From Dasypus novemcinctus (taxonomy: Eukaryota; Chordata; Mammalia; Cingulata; Dasypodidae): 64,000 nt of DNA. A program made the position numbers and the translations under genes. Where the stretch lies: contig NC_080677.1 in the NCBI RefSeq assembly GCF_030445035.2, positions 28,655,513 through 28,719,512 of the forward strand, written 5' to 3'. Of the stretch, positions 1 through 11,740 are shown piece by piece. The notes beneath the pieces are model-generated. The model saw nothing but the letters and a program-made list of their open reading frames with translations. It made no database searches and was not told the origin of the DNA. Positions within the stretch are counted from its first letter, which is position 1, and every line of letters starts with the position of its first letter.

Positions 1-1060
1 TAAATGCTGCAGGATGAGGATGTGCCTAGCCTGTGTTCCAAATACTGGTGACCCACATCGGAAGGAGAAAATGTCCAAAGGGAAGTAGCAAGAGCTCTCA
101 GGGGAGCCTGAAGAAGGCATCAGGGAGGGAGGGGCCTTTATTCTGAGCCTCGGAGGGTGGGGAGGGTGTCCTGAGCTGGAGCTGGAGGTGGGCTATTCCA
201 GGCAAGGGAGCAACATCAGCCAAGGCCCTGCAGGGGGATGAAGGGTCTGGGGACCTGTAGAACGGGGTTCTCCTGAGGCCCACCAGCCCCTGGGTAGGGC
301 CGGGAAAGCCGTACAGGTGCCTGTGGGCCACAAGCCAGGTTTCCGCGTAGGCTGGAGGGGAGGTGCCAGGTCGCAGGCAGCCCTCGGGATCCCGCCCCAG
401 CAGGGCAGCTGGACCTCCAGCCTGCCTTCCCCGGGGAGGTACGAGGGGTCCTCTCATCAGAGCCGACAGCACGATGGATTGTCTTCACCGAGGAGGCCCG
501 GGGGCCTGGGGAGCGACCCGTTCTCAGCCCACGCCAGAGCTGGAGCAAGGCAGAAGCCCGCCGGGGTGCTAGAAGCCCTGCCAGCTGGAGAAATTACACC
601 TCTAAGTGTCCCTCCACACCACGCGGCAGGATGTCACCGCCCCCCAAGCAGGTAACAAAGGAGGCTGCTGATTCAGAGGAGGCGGTGGTGGGACCCCTGC
701 CACACAGGCCCGGGGGGGTCTGTGCCTACAGGGCTGGGGAGGGAGGGGGGCACCATGGGCCTGCAGAGGCAGCTGGCATGGAGCCTTGGCTCTCAGTCAG
801 CGCCTAGCTCGGCTGCTCCCCAGCTCTGGGCAACTCATGCGAAGTCTCACTCTCTGCGTTTGGGACAATGCCTGACCCAGCCTGGGCCGCCCAGATTCTC
901 TGGAGCTTGGAATTGGGATTCAGAAAACCCTGGGGCAGGTGGGCACCTGGGGCAGCCCACGAACCCTGAGAAGCACAGGGAGAGCAGAACACAGCCTGAG
1001 CGAGACCATGGCCCCTCCGCGTCTTAGTCTCCAGGCCGCTAAGGCACAGACCATGCGGTG
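1..1060. other. 5' flank, no feature recognised
   Basis: GC-rich single-copy-looking sequence. Short open frames on both strands have no recognisable domain or splice-site pairing. I see no gene here. Confidence 0.6.
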
Positions 1061-1064
1061 GGGT

Positions 1065-1480
1065 GGCCAAACAACAGGAAGCTGCTGGCTCAGGGCTTTC
1101 GAGGCTGGAAGGCTTGCTTCCTCCAGGGGTTGGTGGCATTCTGGCTTGCCGCGGTCCTGGGGGTTCCCTGGCTTGCTTCTCTGCCTCGCGTGCCACGGCG
1201 ACGTCCTCTCCTTTCTCTTCAGGATTCCCACTTCCAGCTTCTCCCCATGGCTTTTTCTCATCATGTCTGAATTTCTTCTGCTTATAAAGGACTCCAGTAA
1301 TCCAGATTAAGACCCAAGCTCATTCGGTTGAACCACAGTTCTATTGAAGACATCTTCAAGAGAGCCTCTTTACAATGGGTTCACACCCACAGAAATGCAG
1401 ACCAAGACGGACAATATGTCTAAATCAGAGTGCCCAATTCAATGCCCCACATCCATCAGGCCAAGAGAGAAGCAGCCTGG
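1065..1480 (+). repeat. LTR-like interspersed repeat, diverged
   Basis: Contains the words 'ctttataaaggactccagtaa..ggattaagaccca' (diverged) and 'caatgggttcacacccacag'. I know these from an abundant repeat in xenarthran and other mammalian genomes that looks like a MaLR/ERVL-type LTR. The copy at 23830-24385 belongs to the same or a related family. The family name is not assigned. Confidence 0.5.
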
Positions 1481-1649
1481 CTTCTCCAAATCTGTACCAT
1501 CCCTAGACTGTAATTCCTGGCCTGGGGTTCTCTGAGGCACCCCACGTGCTTATAATAAATTCTCATCTTTGTGCTCAACCTGTTCTGAGAGGACTTCGAT
1601 TGTGCAGTTGCAAGTAGATTGTGTTTCTAAAAAAGGCCGCAACGTGCTC

Positions 1650-2425
1650 TTTTGCAATGGGCCCTTGAGACTGCCCAGTCAAGAGTTGGATCCCATTTCC
1701 CCTCCCCTTGAGCCAGGGCTGGTCCTGTGACTGCTTTAGCCAATGAATCAGGTATTCAGTGGCATTTTGGGACTTCTACATCCAGGCATTAAGAACACAA
1801 GGCATGCTTCAGGGACAATTACCAGACATTGTAGATCCTCCCAGGGCCCACTGGATGGAACGTGGGAGAGTATGGGCTATGATGTGGACCACTGACCATG
1901 AGGTGCGGCGATGCCCAGAGATATACTTACCAAATGCAATGGATGTGTCATGATGATGGGAGAGAGTGTTGCTGTGGGGGGAGTGGTGGGGTGGGGGCGG
2001 TGGGGTTGAATGGGACCTCATATTTTTTTAATGTAATATTTTTTTAAAATGAATAAAAAATTAAAAAGAAAAAAAAAAAGAACACCAGGCAATTTTTTGT
2101 ATTCTGGGGTAAGTCAGGTGCCACATAAGTTTCACTACCCTGAAGCCGCCATACTGTGAGGAAGCCTGAGCCAAGACACGTGCAAAGGACTCGGAAAAGA
2201 TGCCCATCCTACTCCAGCGGGGCCAGCAATCCCAGCGCAGGCTCCAGGCGTGCGAATGAAGAAGCCTTCTTGAATGTTCCAGCCCCATCAGACTCAAGGA
2301 GCAGGGCTGAGCTGTGTTCCCTGAGCCCTCCCCAAACTGCAGGAGCAGATCAAGTAAATGATTGTTGCCTTAACCACTGTGTTTTGGGGTAGTTTGTTAT
2401 ATAATAACAGAAAACAGTCAAAGAG
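1650..2425 (+). repeat. Ancient LTR-like repeat (MLT1-type) split by an L1 insertion
   Basis: The left part (about 1650-1790) has 'ctggtcctgtgactgctttagccaatgaa'-type sequence. The right part (2087-2425) has 'catactgtgaggaagcc' and 'ccactgtgttttggggtagt', which ends with 'tttgttatataataac'. These are typical words of old mammalian MLT1-like LTRs. The two halves are separated by the younger L1 fragment. Confidence 0.55.
1799..2078 (+). mobile_element. 5'-truncated L1 3' end, xenarthran type
   Basis: The segment has 'gaccatgaggtgcggcgatg', 'aaatgcaatggatgtgtcat', a G-rich stretch and 'acctcatatttttttaatgt', then an A-rich tail. I recognise this as the 3' UTR of xenarthran L1. It is flanked by the 8-bp direct repeat AAGAACAC at 1791-1798 and 2079-2086, the mark of target-primed reverse transcription. 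It has no ORF1 or ORF2 and is a dead copy. Confidence 0.75.
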
Positions 2426-2654
2426 CTATAATCCTCACTACCAAAATCTACTGAGTTCAGATTGAATTCTGATGGTAAGGAATGGAATTATCTGAAGCTA
2501 TTTGGTTTCTACATTTTTGAGAATGAAAAATGAGAGATTGGAAGGCCACGCATTTCTCGCACAAAAAATATATATATATCCTAAGTTATTCAGTTGCTGA
2601 GTTTGGAGAATAACTTCCAATACTGAGGGTCACCCAGTGGGATAGTTAGGCTAT

Positions 2655-3082
2655 TGTGTCAGCTTGGCCAGGTAATTGTGCCCAGCTGTTTGGTCAACCA
2701 AGCACTGGGCTAACTGTAATACAAGGACATTGACTTTATTGCAGCGGTAAATCATAGATAGCGGGTTATAATTACATCCATCAGGGAGATTGCCATCAGC
2801 ATTGAATGACATTTAACCCTACCAATTGAATCCCTTATAAAGGGGAAGTTGATTCTAGCATTGAGAGAGAATTTCCCAGCTTGTCTTTGGACAGCCAACG
2901 TCTCTCAGAACTCATTAACAACCTTCATCGGACTTTCATTACAGCCCCTGGTTGCAGCCTGCCTGCAGAGCCTGGACTCGTGCATCCCCACGGCTGCGTG
3001 AGAGACTCGTACAGAATCACATACTATTGACAGATAACTCTTGTTGATTCTGTTTCCCTAGAGAACCCTGATTAATACACCC
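2655..3082 (+). repeat. Interspersed repeat, family unresolved (LTR or DNA type)
   Basis: Starts near 'gtgtcagcttggccaggta' and ends 'tctgtttccctagagaaccc' plus 'tgattaatacac'. This module recurs in mammalian genomes and is very common in armadillo as I recall. It has no coding capacity. Confidence 0.55.
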
Positions 3083-3337
3083 GGGTGGGCTGAGGCCCCC
3101 CTGCAGTGAGTTGGGGAAGGCCTTGGGCTTAGGCCAGCTTTGTCTCTGCTTGGCTCTGTGGCTTTATGGTTCTATCTATCAGAAATGCCTTCCTGGCCCT
3201 TGCCCCTCCCCTGCTCCTGCAAGCATCCCTCAGGGATCAGCTCAGTCAGGGGTCTGGGGCCTTGTTACACTTCACCTTCTTTATTGGGATCTTTACTAAG
3301 CACCTAATTCAGCCAATGAGTATTTCCGGTACAAATG

Positions 3338-3760
3338 GCCAATGACCATTTGAAAGTTTGCTCAACCTCATGAGTGATCAAGACAATGCAAGTTACAGCA
3401 AGAATGAGATTCACCTTCCTGCTTATCTGACTGGCAAAAAGGAAGATGGAGAAAACTGCTGTAGAGAGTGGGGAAGCATGCATGGGGGTGGGGTTGGGAG
3501 AGAGTTTCAGGGGCAGGGAAATTGCTTAATTTAGAGGTCAATACAAAATGTATATATCATCAAATTCAGCAATTCCGCTTCGGGGTTTTTAGCCCAGAGA
3601 AATACTCACTCATGTCACACAAAGAGGCTTGTGCAAGAATGTTCTCTGCAGTGCTGCTTCTAATTGTGAAACTTTGGAAATGCATGCCAATCCACGAATA
3701 AGGGCGCAGTGTATCCCTGCTCGGAAGCACACACACACGCACACACATGCCACGGGAAGA
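3338..3760 (+). repeat. Old L1M remnant (end of ORF2)
   Basis: Recognisable ORF2 3'-end words: 'atggccaatgaccatttgaa', 'ctcaacctcatgagtgatca', 'ttcagcaattccgcttcggg', 'gcaagaatgttctctgcagt' and 'ggaaatgcatgccaatcca'. It is heavily mutated. It ends near a short CA run at 3727-3748. Confidence 0.75.
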
Positions 3761-4002
3761 GAGGCTGTCTTCTCTACCAGTGCAGGTATTTCTGCTCCTC
3801 CTCTTCAGCCTGAAGCTTGGGTGCTTTGTCTGGATGAGGTGCGGCTGGGTGGGGCTGGCTGGGGGAAGGGGTCTGGGCAGCCCGAGGCTATATTTGGGCT
3901 TCAGTAGATGTTCACCGGTTCACTGATCAGTCTGTGCACACCTGTGCCCTGAGCAATCCTGGGAAGCAAAATTGACCTTGACCTTGAGGAATTTAGTCTA
4001 GG

Positions 4003-4185
4003 GCAGTGGTTTCCAAATTTGAGCATGCCTCAGAATAACCTTGAGGACTTTTAAAACACAGATTGCAGAAACCCAGAGTCTCCCATTCAGATTGTCTCAA
4101 GTGAGACCCTAGAGTTTGCATTTCTAAGAAGTTTGCAGGCTGTGCTGATGCTGTTGTTCTGGGAAAGAACCATGGATCCTAGTCC
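4003..4185 (+). repeat. MER5A-like hAT-Charlie fragment
   Basis: Begins 'cagtggtttccaaatttgag' and contains 'cctcagaataaccttgagga', 'ttaaaacacagattgcagaa' and 'gagtttgcatttctaagaag', in the order of the MER5A consensus. The right terminus is degraded. A second, weaker fragment of similar type may follow at about 4195-4300. Confidence 0.7.
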
Positions 4186-4764
4186 TGAATGAAATTAAAA
4201 CCACCTGGACTTGCCCAGGCTCCACCTTGACCAATTAAATCAGTATCAATGGAGGAAAGACCCAGGCAACAGAGCTTCTCAAACTCAAACTTTGGTGAAG
4301 GCCCAGTATTTTTTTTTCCTATTATTGTCAATCAATTGTCAATCAATAGTTTTGAGAAAGACAGTAAAAAGAGATTACTAGAAAAATGAAATAAAATGCA
4401 AAGATACAGAAAATATACATCCACATTTTGTGTTATTAGATTCAGCAAGCATAAAGTTAATCTGCCAATTGCCATAAAAGTTTCTAAATACACACTTTCA
4501 ATTTCTGTACTTATTGTGGACTGGGAGCAAACAACTCACAAACTGGTCTCATCCGCGGATGCCCCTCTGATCAGCCTTGGGCTGGCGCCTCTCATGAGTG
4601 CTCAGGGCTCAGTCACAGACCAGGCAAAGGAGACCATCTCTTACCCCTCTTTGTACATCCTAAGTCAGGATGAGTGTCAAATCCTCTTTCCTGTTTCAAT
4701 GGGGGGCCAGTCTACCCAAGAGTCAGAGTTGGAGGATTTCATTAAATATTTGGGTTTGTTTCTT

Positions 4765-5095
4765 TGTTTTAAGATTTATTTTTATTTATTTCTCCCCCCA
4801 CCTCGTTGTTTGCGCTCACTCTGCTCTCTGAGTCCATTCATTGTGTGCATGTCTTCTTTTTAGGAGGTACCGGGAGTGGAACACAGGACCCCCCACGTGG
4901 GAGGGAGGTGCCCAATCCCTTGAGCCACATCCACTCCCCACCTGTTGTGTCTCTCATTGTGTTTCCTTGTTGTGTCTCTTCATTGCATCATCTTGTTGTG
5001 TTATCTTGTCAGCTCACTGTGCCAGCCCATTGTGTCAGCTTGTTGTCTTGCTTGTCTTCTTTTTTTTTAATCTTTTATTATCTTTTTTTTAAAGA
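4765..5095 (-). mobile_element. DAS-type SINE, minus strand
   Basis: The + strand reads a T-rich tail complement, then 'ggaggtaccgggagtggaac' to 'cccaatcccttgagccacat'. That is the complement of a tRNA-like head with a degenerate B box, followed by 'tgtgtctctcattgtg'-type low-complexity units and another T run. This is the composite structure of armadillo DAS SINEs. The open frames across it are SINE-derived. Confidence 0.7.
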
Positions 5096-5099
5096 TACA

Positions 5100-6030
5100 T
5101 AGATCATGAAATATTTTTTAAAACACTGCTGCTGAGAAAATCACTAAACAGAAGCTTGCTCTGAAATATAACGCTTCCTTGCAGTTAGATCCAATTGTGA
5201 AGTCAACGATTCTGGGTTTTAGTTTTAAATTGACAACTAACTAGTTAAGAGGTAAACAATAGTCCTCTGGGTGTCACTTTCCCTCTCTGCGAACTGGGCA
5301 GAAAGGTGGCTTCTGGGTCCTGCATTATTATCCTGTGGTTCTAATAAACTGGAAAAGGCATCTTGCCCCATGTGTTCAGTCACCAATAGCTGGAACATAA
5401 AGCAGAGTGAGACCAACTCCGAAAAAAATCCCCTGGTTAATCAGGCACACAGCAGAGGAGTCTGAACATTAAACTGATGGCTGCTGGCTCTCCATAGTCA
5501 TGAATCCTGGCACCTCAGTGACAAACTTGCTAGTTGGAGCTGTGTTTGCTTCTTCCCAAAGGTGATCTGTTGATCCTCTGACCTTCAAACCTATGCTTGG
5601 ATCAGTAGCCATCACTGGAGAAGTCAATCTGGAGAAGCTGTGCAGCCTTAGCACCTAGAGGAACTCAAGCCCCAGTTCTGATGGGGACCCAACTCTGACG
5701 GCCTGAGCAAGCCCTTTCCCTCCGGGCCTCAGTTTTCACATCTAAGATGTTTTCTAAGGTCACTTGCCATCTCTCTGATTTGGCGTATTAATTTGCCGGT
5801 TATTGCTAGACCCTCACCACAATGCAAATATCTGTGAAAGGTCAATGTCCCCTGCAGCTGGGAGGAGGCAGAGGTCTGCAGGGTGGCTGGCATGACTTCC
5901 TCTGCCCGGCCACATTTTCCACTTGCTTTCCCACATAAATCCAGTCCCAGCAGCAGCTGGTCTTGGGTCAGGCTGTCCTAGGGGCCAGCACTGATCTGAG
6001 GACTGACTGATCTTGTCCTCAGAGCCATCC
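5100..6030. other. 5' flank, no gene seen
   Basis: No exon or clear element is recognised, apart from a MIR-like piece at about 5690-5750 with 'gggcctcagttttcacatct'. Confidence 0.5.
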
Positions 6031-6034
6031 GAGG

Positions 6035-6155
6035 ATGTAACAGCTAGTATCATCAGCTCCCCTTTACCTACAAGGCAATTGTGACCCAGAGAGTGAAATA
6101 AGGTGCCCCAGCTCACACAACCAGAACGCCACAGACGAGTCTCACCCAGGCAACC
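6035..6155. repeat. MIR/L2-type fragment
   Basis: Contains 'catcagctcccctttaccta', 'gacccagagagtgaaataag' and 'ccccagctcacacaaccaga', the usual 'attttacagatgaggaaac..gctcacacagc' module of MIR/L2. Confidence 0.6.
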
Positions 6156-6679
6156 TGACTTCGGCCAGTTTCTACTGAGCCCCTACCCTGTGTCTATGAC
6201 AAAAAATCCTTCACTGAGTCAATATTTGGGGACACCTGTGACAGTATTCTTGCTATGTTCAAAATCCAATTTCCCCTTCTCCCTGAGTGGGGGTGGGAGC
6301 AGGGTAATTTAAATTCCCTTTGTCAATATTCTTTACACCCGCCAAAGAGAACATTGGCAGATTGTGCGAAGAGAGCACGGTGGTTCTCTGCATAAATACC
6401 TCCTATTATAACCCGAATCAATGGCTCCGGTGCTCGGTGCTCAGTTTGAGAGCACTAGCTTTCTTAAGGGAAGAAAAAGCTTCTGCGTGAAATTCCAATT
6501 CTCCCTCCACAAATAGCCATCTGGTAAGAGCAGCAGGAGTGGGTGGTGGATGGCCAGGTGGACTCGGGAATTCAGAAGGAGGGCTAAGGGGAGAGGGGGA
6601 TGCAACCCACCCTGGCTTCTCTTTCGTAGCAGGACCTGGGGAAACAGGAATGGTATTTCTAAGAACTTACAGGCTTGCA

Positions 6680-6855
6680 CAAAGAAAGGCACCATAGCAC
6701 CGTGGTTAGAGCACGGGCTCCTGACCCAGACCGCTTGGGTTCAAATCTCAGGTCCACCACGTATGTGTCTCATGACGCTGGGCCCTGGCCTGACCTCTCT
6801 GTTGCTCCGCTTCCCCTCCTGCCCCTCTCTCATCCTCCTAAATCAAATGGGCCTG
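6680..6855 (+). repeat. MIR SINE
   Basis: Reads 'atagcaccgtggttagagca', 'cgggctcctgacccagaccg', 'cttgggttcaaatctcaggt' and 'ccaccac', followed by 'cctgacctctctgttgctcc'. This is the head and core of a mammal-wide MIR in the sense direction. Confidence 0.8.
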
Positions 6856-6859
6856 AGTG

Positions 6860-9800
6860 GGTGGGCCTGGGTCCCCTGCTCCCTGCCTTCCCTGGGCACA
6901 GGGGAAAGACTCAGGCATCATCACCTGACCACAGGGTTGAGGTTGCCGGGAAGACACACGAGAGGAATCGCAGGCCATAGCTCCTGGGCCAAGCAGGGGA
7001 CAGAGCATGGACGCCCCGGCCTCAGTGGGCTCGCCGCTCTCTGCGGCCTGCCAGGACGCCGCAGAAGCTGGCTGGGGTTTGATCTCCACTCTTTGACCTC
7101 TCCCCGAAGCACATCTCCCAGTATTCTATTCCCCACTCCACGGGGGCTTGTATGTGAAGGGGAGCCAGGCACCCCAGGCTCCAGCCTCTAAATTAACCAG
7201 AGGACTCCCTCGACCTGCCGCCCGCAGCGTCCAAGTCTCCAGCTGGCCTCATCAGGCCGCCCCTCCATCCCACCACGAGACAGAGCCCTGAGGGGGGGAG
7301 GGCGAGGACCGGCCACGAGCCGGGGGTGCCTCCCTGGCAGGCCTGCTCACAGCTCAGCCTAACCCCCACAGCCCCCCACAACCTGGAGGCTGAGCGAGAC
7401 GCCCTCCCTCACACACCACCCCCAGACCAAGCCACATCCAACCTCCCCCTCTACACACGAATTCTTACGTTTTTAAACGAATTTTTTCTCGCTTTTAAAA
7501 ATAGTACCTATCGTTGCAAAATTTTGGAAAAGCACAAAGAACGAGATAAGAAATCCTGATAGTCAGGGTTAACCATTTCTTGCAGTGTGTTTTATCATCT
7601 CATGACGGGCACATGACCCAGGAGCCTCACCTCTAGCCGGAGGCAGGAGTCGGGCATCCGCCCCCACCCACCAACGAGCGGCACCCTACATTCACACGAG
7701 GTCCAGGGCACTCTCGGGAAAATTCAGACTGAGCTCACCCTCGGGCCTGACACACAAGCCTGCGTGATACACTGGCGTGGGACTGGCGAGAGCTACGTGG
7801 CAAGGCCGCTCGGAGACCCTTGAGAGAGTCGATGCTAGAGGCAGACGGGTGAGAGGAAAGGAGCGGGTTTAAACATGCCCTGGCAGCTGCCACTGGACCT
7901 GCCTGTCCGGTGGCCCGTGGGCACATCTCCCTATTTCGTGAGCTGCCCCTTAAACAAACCCTAGCACCGGGCACCCGAGCTCCCCTGGCGTGGGGCCCCT
8001 AAGCGAGGAACATCAGACGCGGGGAGACTGCTCTCCCTGCCTATTTCCCAGCAGGCTGCAGGGGCGTTGGGGACCTGAACGGCCAGCAGCTGGCCATGCC
8101 CTCTGTCCCCGTGATGAGGGCGCGTGGGGCCCGGGCCTGGCAGTCACAGTGAGAGGCAGCAGACCAGGCACAGCCAGTGAGGAGCAGCAGGGGCTAGACC
8201 TGGTCTCGGGGCAGAGCTGTACGGGGCAGGAGTAGCTGTACCCCCGCCTCGGTCAGGGAGCTGGAGGGAACCCCTGGGGTCGTCTGTGCAAGCGTAGGGA
8301 AGTGACGGGGATGGGGGCAGAGACCAGCAGGAGCTGGGGCTCGGCAGAGGGGGCCCTGAGCACACGAGCTTCCCCGGTACCAGAATGCCAGGGAACCCCC
8401 CTGGGATGAGGGGTAGCGTGCTCACACCAGCTCGGCTTAAATCTCAGGGGACAGCTGCTGTCGTGCGAGGAGATTGGTGGGGGAGGCCAAGGAGAAAGCA
8501 GCCCTCCCATGGGGACATGGCTTCTCACGGGCCAAGCGTGTCGGCCAGAAGTCAGCATACAAGGGCCTGGGACCTGCTTCTGGCCTGGACCTGAGCTTTG
8601 CTTGGATGAGTTTCTCTTGTCTCTGGCCTAGAGCACTGTTGATAATTTTTGCCTATACGGGGGTGGGAGGGCATGAGTCAGGAGGTGCGAGCATTTTAGC
8701 TGTCATAACCTCAGCATTGTACTTTTCAGGGCCTTGTCTTGTTTCAGGAACAGCAGAGGGAACGGCTGGCCGGGGCCGAGGGAGCGGAGCAGGGCTGGCC
8801 GTGATGGCTGTCAGAGGGTCTGATCTGAGGGGCCCCAGGAGTGGCCTGGCTAAGCCTGGGGAAAGCCCTGGCCAGAGGCGGCACCCCTGAGGATCTCCAC
8901 TTCTCCAGCATCTTCTGGGACCTGGAGGTGATGCGAGCAGCCCAGCCAGGCACATGGCTTGTGACCCCATTCAACAGGTGAGATGCCCGGAGCCCTGAGG
9001 CGAAGCTCGTTTCCAGAGGCTCACCTCAGGTAAGGGACTGGACCCCTCCCTCCCAGGCCAGGCACAGAGGCAGGCAGAGGACAAACTCTCCCGGCCGCAG
9101 GCCACACGGTCACACACCCCACCCCGTCCCGTGGCCACTGGGAGGACAGTCTGAGTCGACGCGGCATCCAGTGCTGGTCTCCTCTGTCTGGCGTCTCTGA
9201 GCCGCCCAAGCAGAGGGCAGGTGTCTGGACCCGGGCTGACCCATAGGAAAGGCCACCTTCCTGCCCTGCCAGGTTGACGGAGCCAGCCGTGGCCTCATTC
9301 CCACGCTCAGCCACATCTCCCACGCACCAGCCACCGTGCCGATCTCTCCGCAGCTCGGGACCAAGTGCCCGCTCCTGCCATCCACACGACAGCTCGTCTC
9401 TTATGAACCTGCCGTCTGGGGCCCCTGCCCTCCGTGGAACCCGGGCTCAGAGACAGCCCAAGTCACCTGCAGCAGAGCAGGCCTTGTCCAGGAGAGTAGG
9501 AAGGGCATGTCCCCTGGGCTCGTTTCCAGGCAGAGGCGGGCAAGGAAGGGAGCAGGCTGAGTGGCCGAGGAAGAGACTTGCCGGGGCCGGCTCCTGCGAG
9601 TGAGGGGCACACGGCCTCCCTGGGCCTGGCTTCCCCTCCTGTCTACAGGGAGTGGGGATGAGTAACTGCTTCCCGTGGTCTCTGGGTAGCAGCATCGGGA
9701 CGGTTCAGGCCGCCACCGCTTCTTATCTACAAAGCCTCCTGACCGGTCTCCCCGCCTCGGGCTTGTCCCCTCCAAGCCATTCTGCACAGTTCTTCCCAAC

Positions 9801-11620
9801 ATGCCCGTCTGATCACATCCCTCCCAGGACCAGCCCACGTCCTGAGCTCTGCCCCCTGCTCAGTCTCACCTCTCAATAATCCCCCACCCAATCCACCTGC
9901 AGGGCCACAAGACCTTCTCGCGCTCTCACACCCCCGGGCCTTGGCACGAGCCCTTCCTTCTGCCTTGGCCGTGCCCTGCGCTTGCCTCCACACCTTGGCT
10001 GCTGATCTCTGCTCCACCTCTTGCCCTGACTTCCAGGGTCCAGCACAGGAAGAAGCAGGTGGGCGCACCCAGCTTCTGCCCTGTACCTCCCGCAGGTGTC
10101 CCATGCGTTCATTTCCTCAGCAGACGTGTGTCAAGTCCCTACTCTGTTCTAGGCACCCTGTGGTCCTGCTTTGCACAGGGCCTTGCACATAATTGATCCT
10201 CAAGGTTTGTTGACTTTGAACTTGAAGAAACAGAGTAACAATAAGACATGCATTTCCAATCCCAAGAACCGGTCATTCACATTCGCCCAGGGTTCCTTGG
10301 CTTAGTTTACAGACAGGGGATCAGAAAGGAAAAGGGTGGGGGAGGAAGAAATGCATCATAGACAGGGTCACAGCAAACACCCAAACACAGGAGCGGGCAG
10401 AGGGGCCCCACAGGCCACCCCTTCCCTGGGGACAGCTCTGCTCTGTCCCACGCTCCCCCTGGATCTCTTCCCTGGTTTCTGCCCAGCCCAGCCCTCAGTC
10501 CCAGCTCCCGGGAGGAGGCTACACATGAGCTGGGGACAGCTGAGAAACCATAAACAGCACAGCCAGGAGCCAGGGGCCCAGGGCCCATGGAGCACTGGAG
10601 AACGGGGTGTCCCAGAAAATGCCAACCCCCACAGCTGTTCTCTAGACCCAGAATTCAAGGCCCCCTTCATAAGCAGGGAAAAACTCTGTCAGAATTGACT
10701 TAATCTCTATTAATCCAACCTGAGGTTTCTTTTGAGACCAGTGACAAGAGAGCTGCATCCTAGATCACACTTGGAACCAGAGGGATCAAAGCCATGGTTC
10801 ACAGAACCCACAAAATAAACAGACAGAACAGGAGCAGAATCAATGCCTGTGCTTTCTACAGATGCTATAAAATTGTGTTTCTAAATTGCCACGCCTGAGC
10901 AGACTGCATTTGGAGGCTAAATTGGTGCAACCACAGCTAAAATAGGGAGCCAGCCTCATAACCCTGAGGACGTCATCTGGCCACCAGGTCCGGGAAGGGA
11001 GCTCTCCCTGCATGACTAGGCAGCCCCACTGTGACCTCCCTGCATCTGACCGGTCCCAACCCCTGAAGGGACATGGTGAGGGTGGTGGCCCAGAAGGCAG
11101 GACCATGAGTCTGACTTGTGTCCCCTTCGCTGTGCATGCACCCTTCTCTCAGACCCCTCCCTGCACTGAGAGGACCATCTCATTTCTCTCCTGACTGCAA
11201 GTGCCCCCCTCTACTTGCCTTAACTTCAGACTTGACACCTCCAAGCCAAGATTGCCCACTGCTTCAGAAAGCCTTCTAAGAGCAGGCCCAACCCTCTTAC
11301 TCCCCTGCTCAGAGACACATGCAACCTGCATCCCTAAATCCGCCAGTTTTCCAAAGTCACTCTTCCCTTTCATTGTCATACACGGTGACTCGATCGCCCC
11401 ATCACATTAGATTTACAGCAAGTCTGGACTCTCCCCAACAGTTCTAATTCCCAGAAATGGGGACGTGGTGTCCTACCTTCTCCTGGTCACCTTTTACTGT
11501 GAATTCTGCTCCTGTTCGGCTCCTGATCCTTTCTGTGTTGGTCAGAATTCCTCGGGTGGTAAGGAATTCTGAAGAAGACTGCTATCCCCTAGCTTGGGCA
11601 TAAGGGAAGATCTTTTGCAA
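6860..11620. other. GC-rich 5' flank, no gene recognised
   Basis: Many short open frames on both strands arise from high GC content. None has a recognisable domain. Weak L2/MIR-like words occur at about 9890-10200, for example 'caagtccctactctgttcta' followed by 'ggcaccctg'. I looked for INMT exons, the expected upstream neighbour, and saw none. Confidence 0.5.
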
Positions 11621-11630
11621 AAGTCCCTTA

Positions 11631-11730
11631 ATGGGAAGGAGGTGTAGCTCAGTTGTTGGGCACCTGCTTCCCATGGACAAGGTCCCGGGTTCGATCCTTG
11701 GTACCTCCTTCAAAAAAAAAACAAACCACA
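11631..11730 (+). mobile_element. DAS SINE, short tRNA-like monomer
   Basis: The unit reads 'ggaggtgtagctcagttgtt', then 'cacctgcttcccatgg', 'ggtcccgggttcgatccttg' and 'gtacctcc', with an A-rich tail. TAGCTCAGTTG fits a Pol III A box and GGTTCGATCCT a B box. The imperfect duplication AAGTCCCTTA (11621-11630) and AACTCCCTTA (11731-11740) flanks it. Confidence 0.85.
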
Positions 11731-11740
11731 AACTCCCTTA

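Noticed and set aside
11640-11708. Possible functional tRNA gene with A and B boxes
   Set aside because: The boxes are good, but the A tail and target-site duplication show it is a tRNA-derived SINE.
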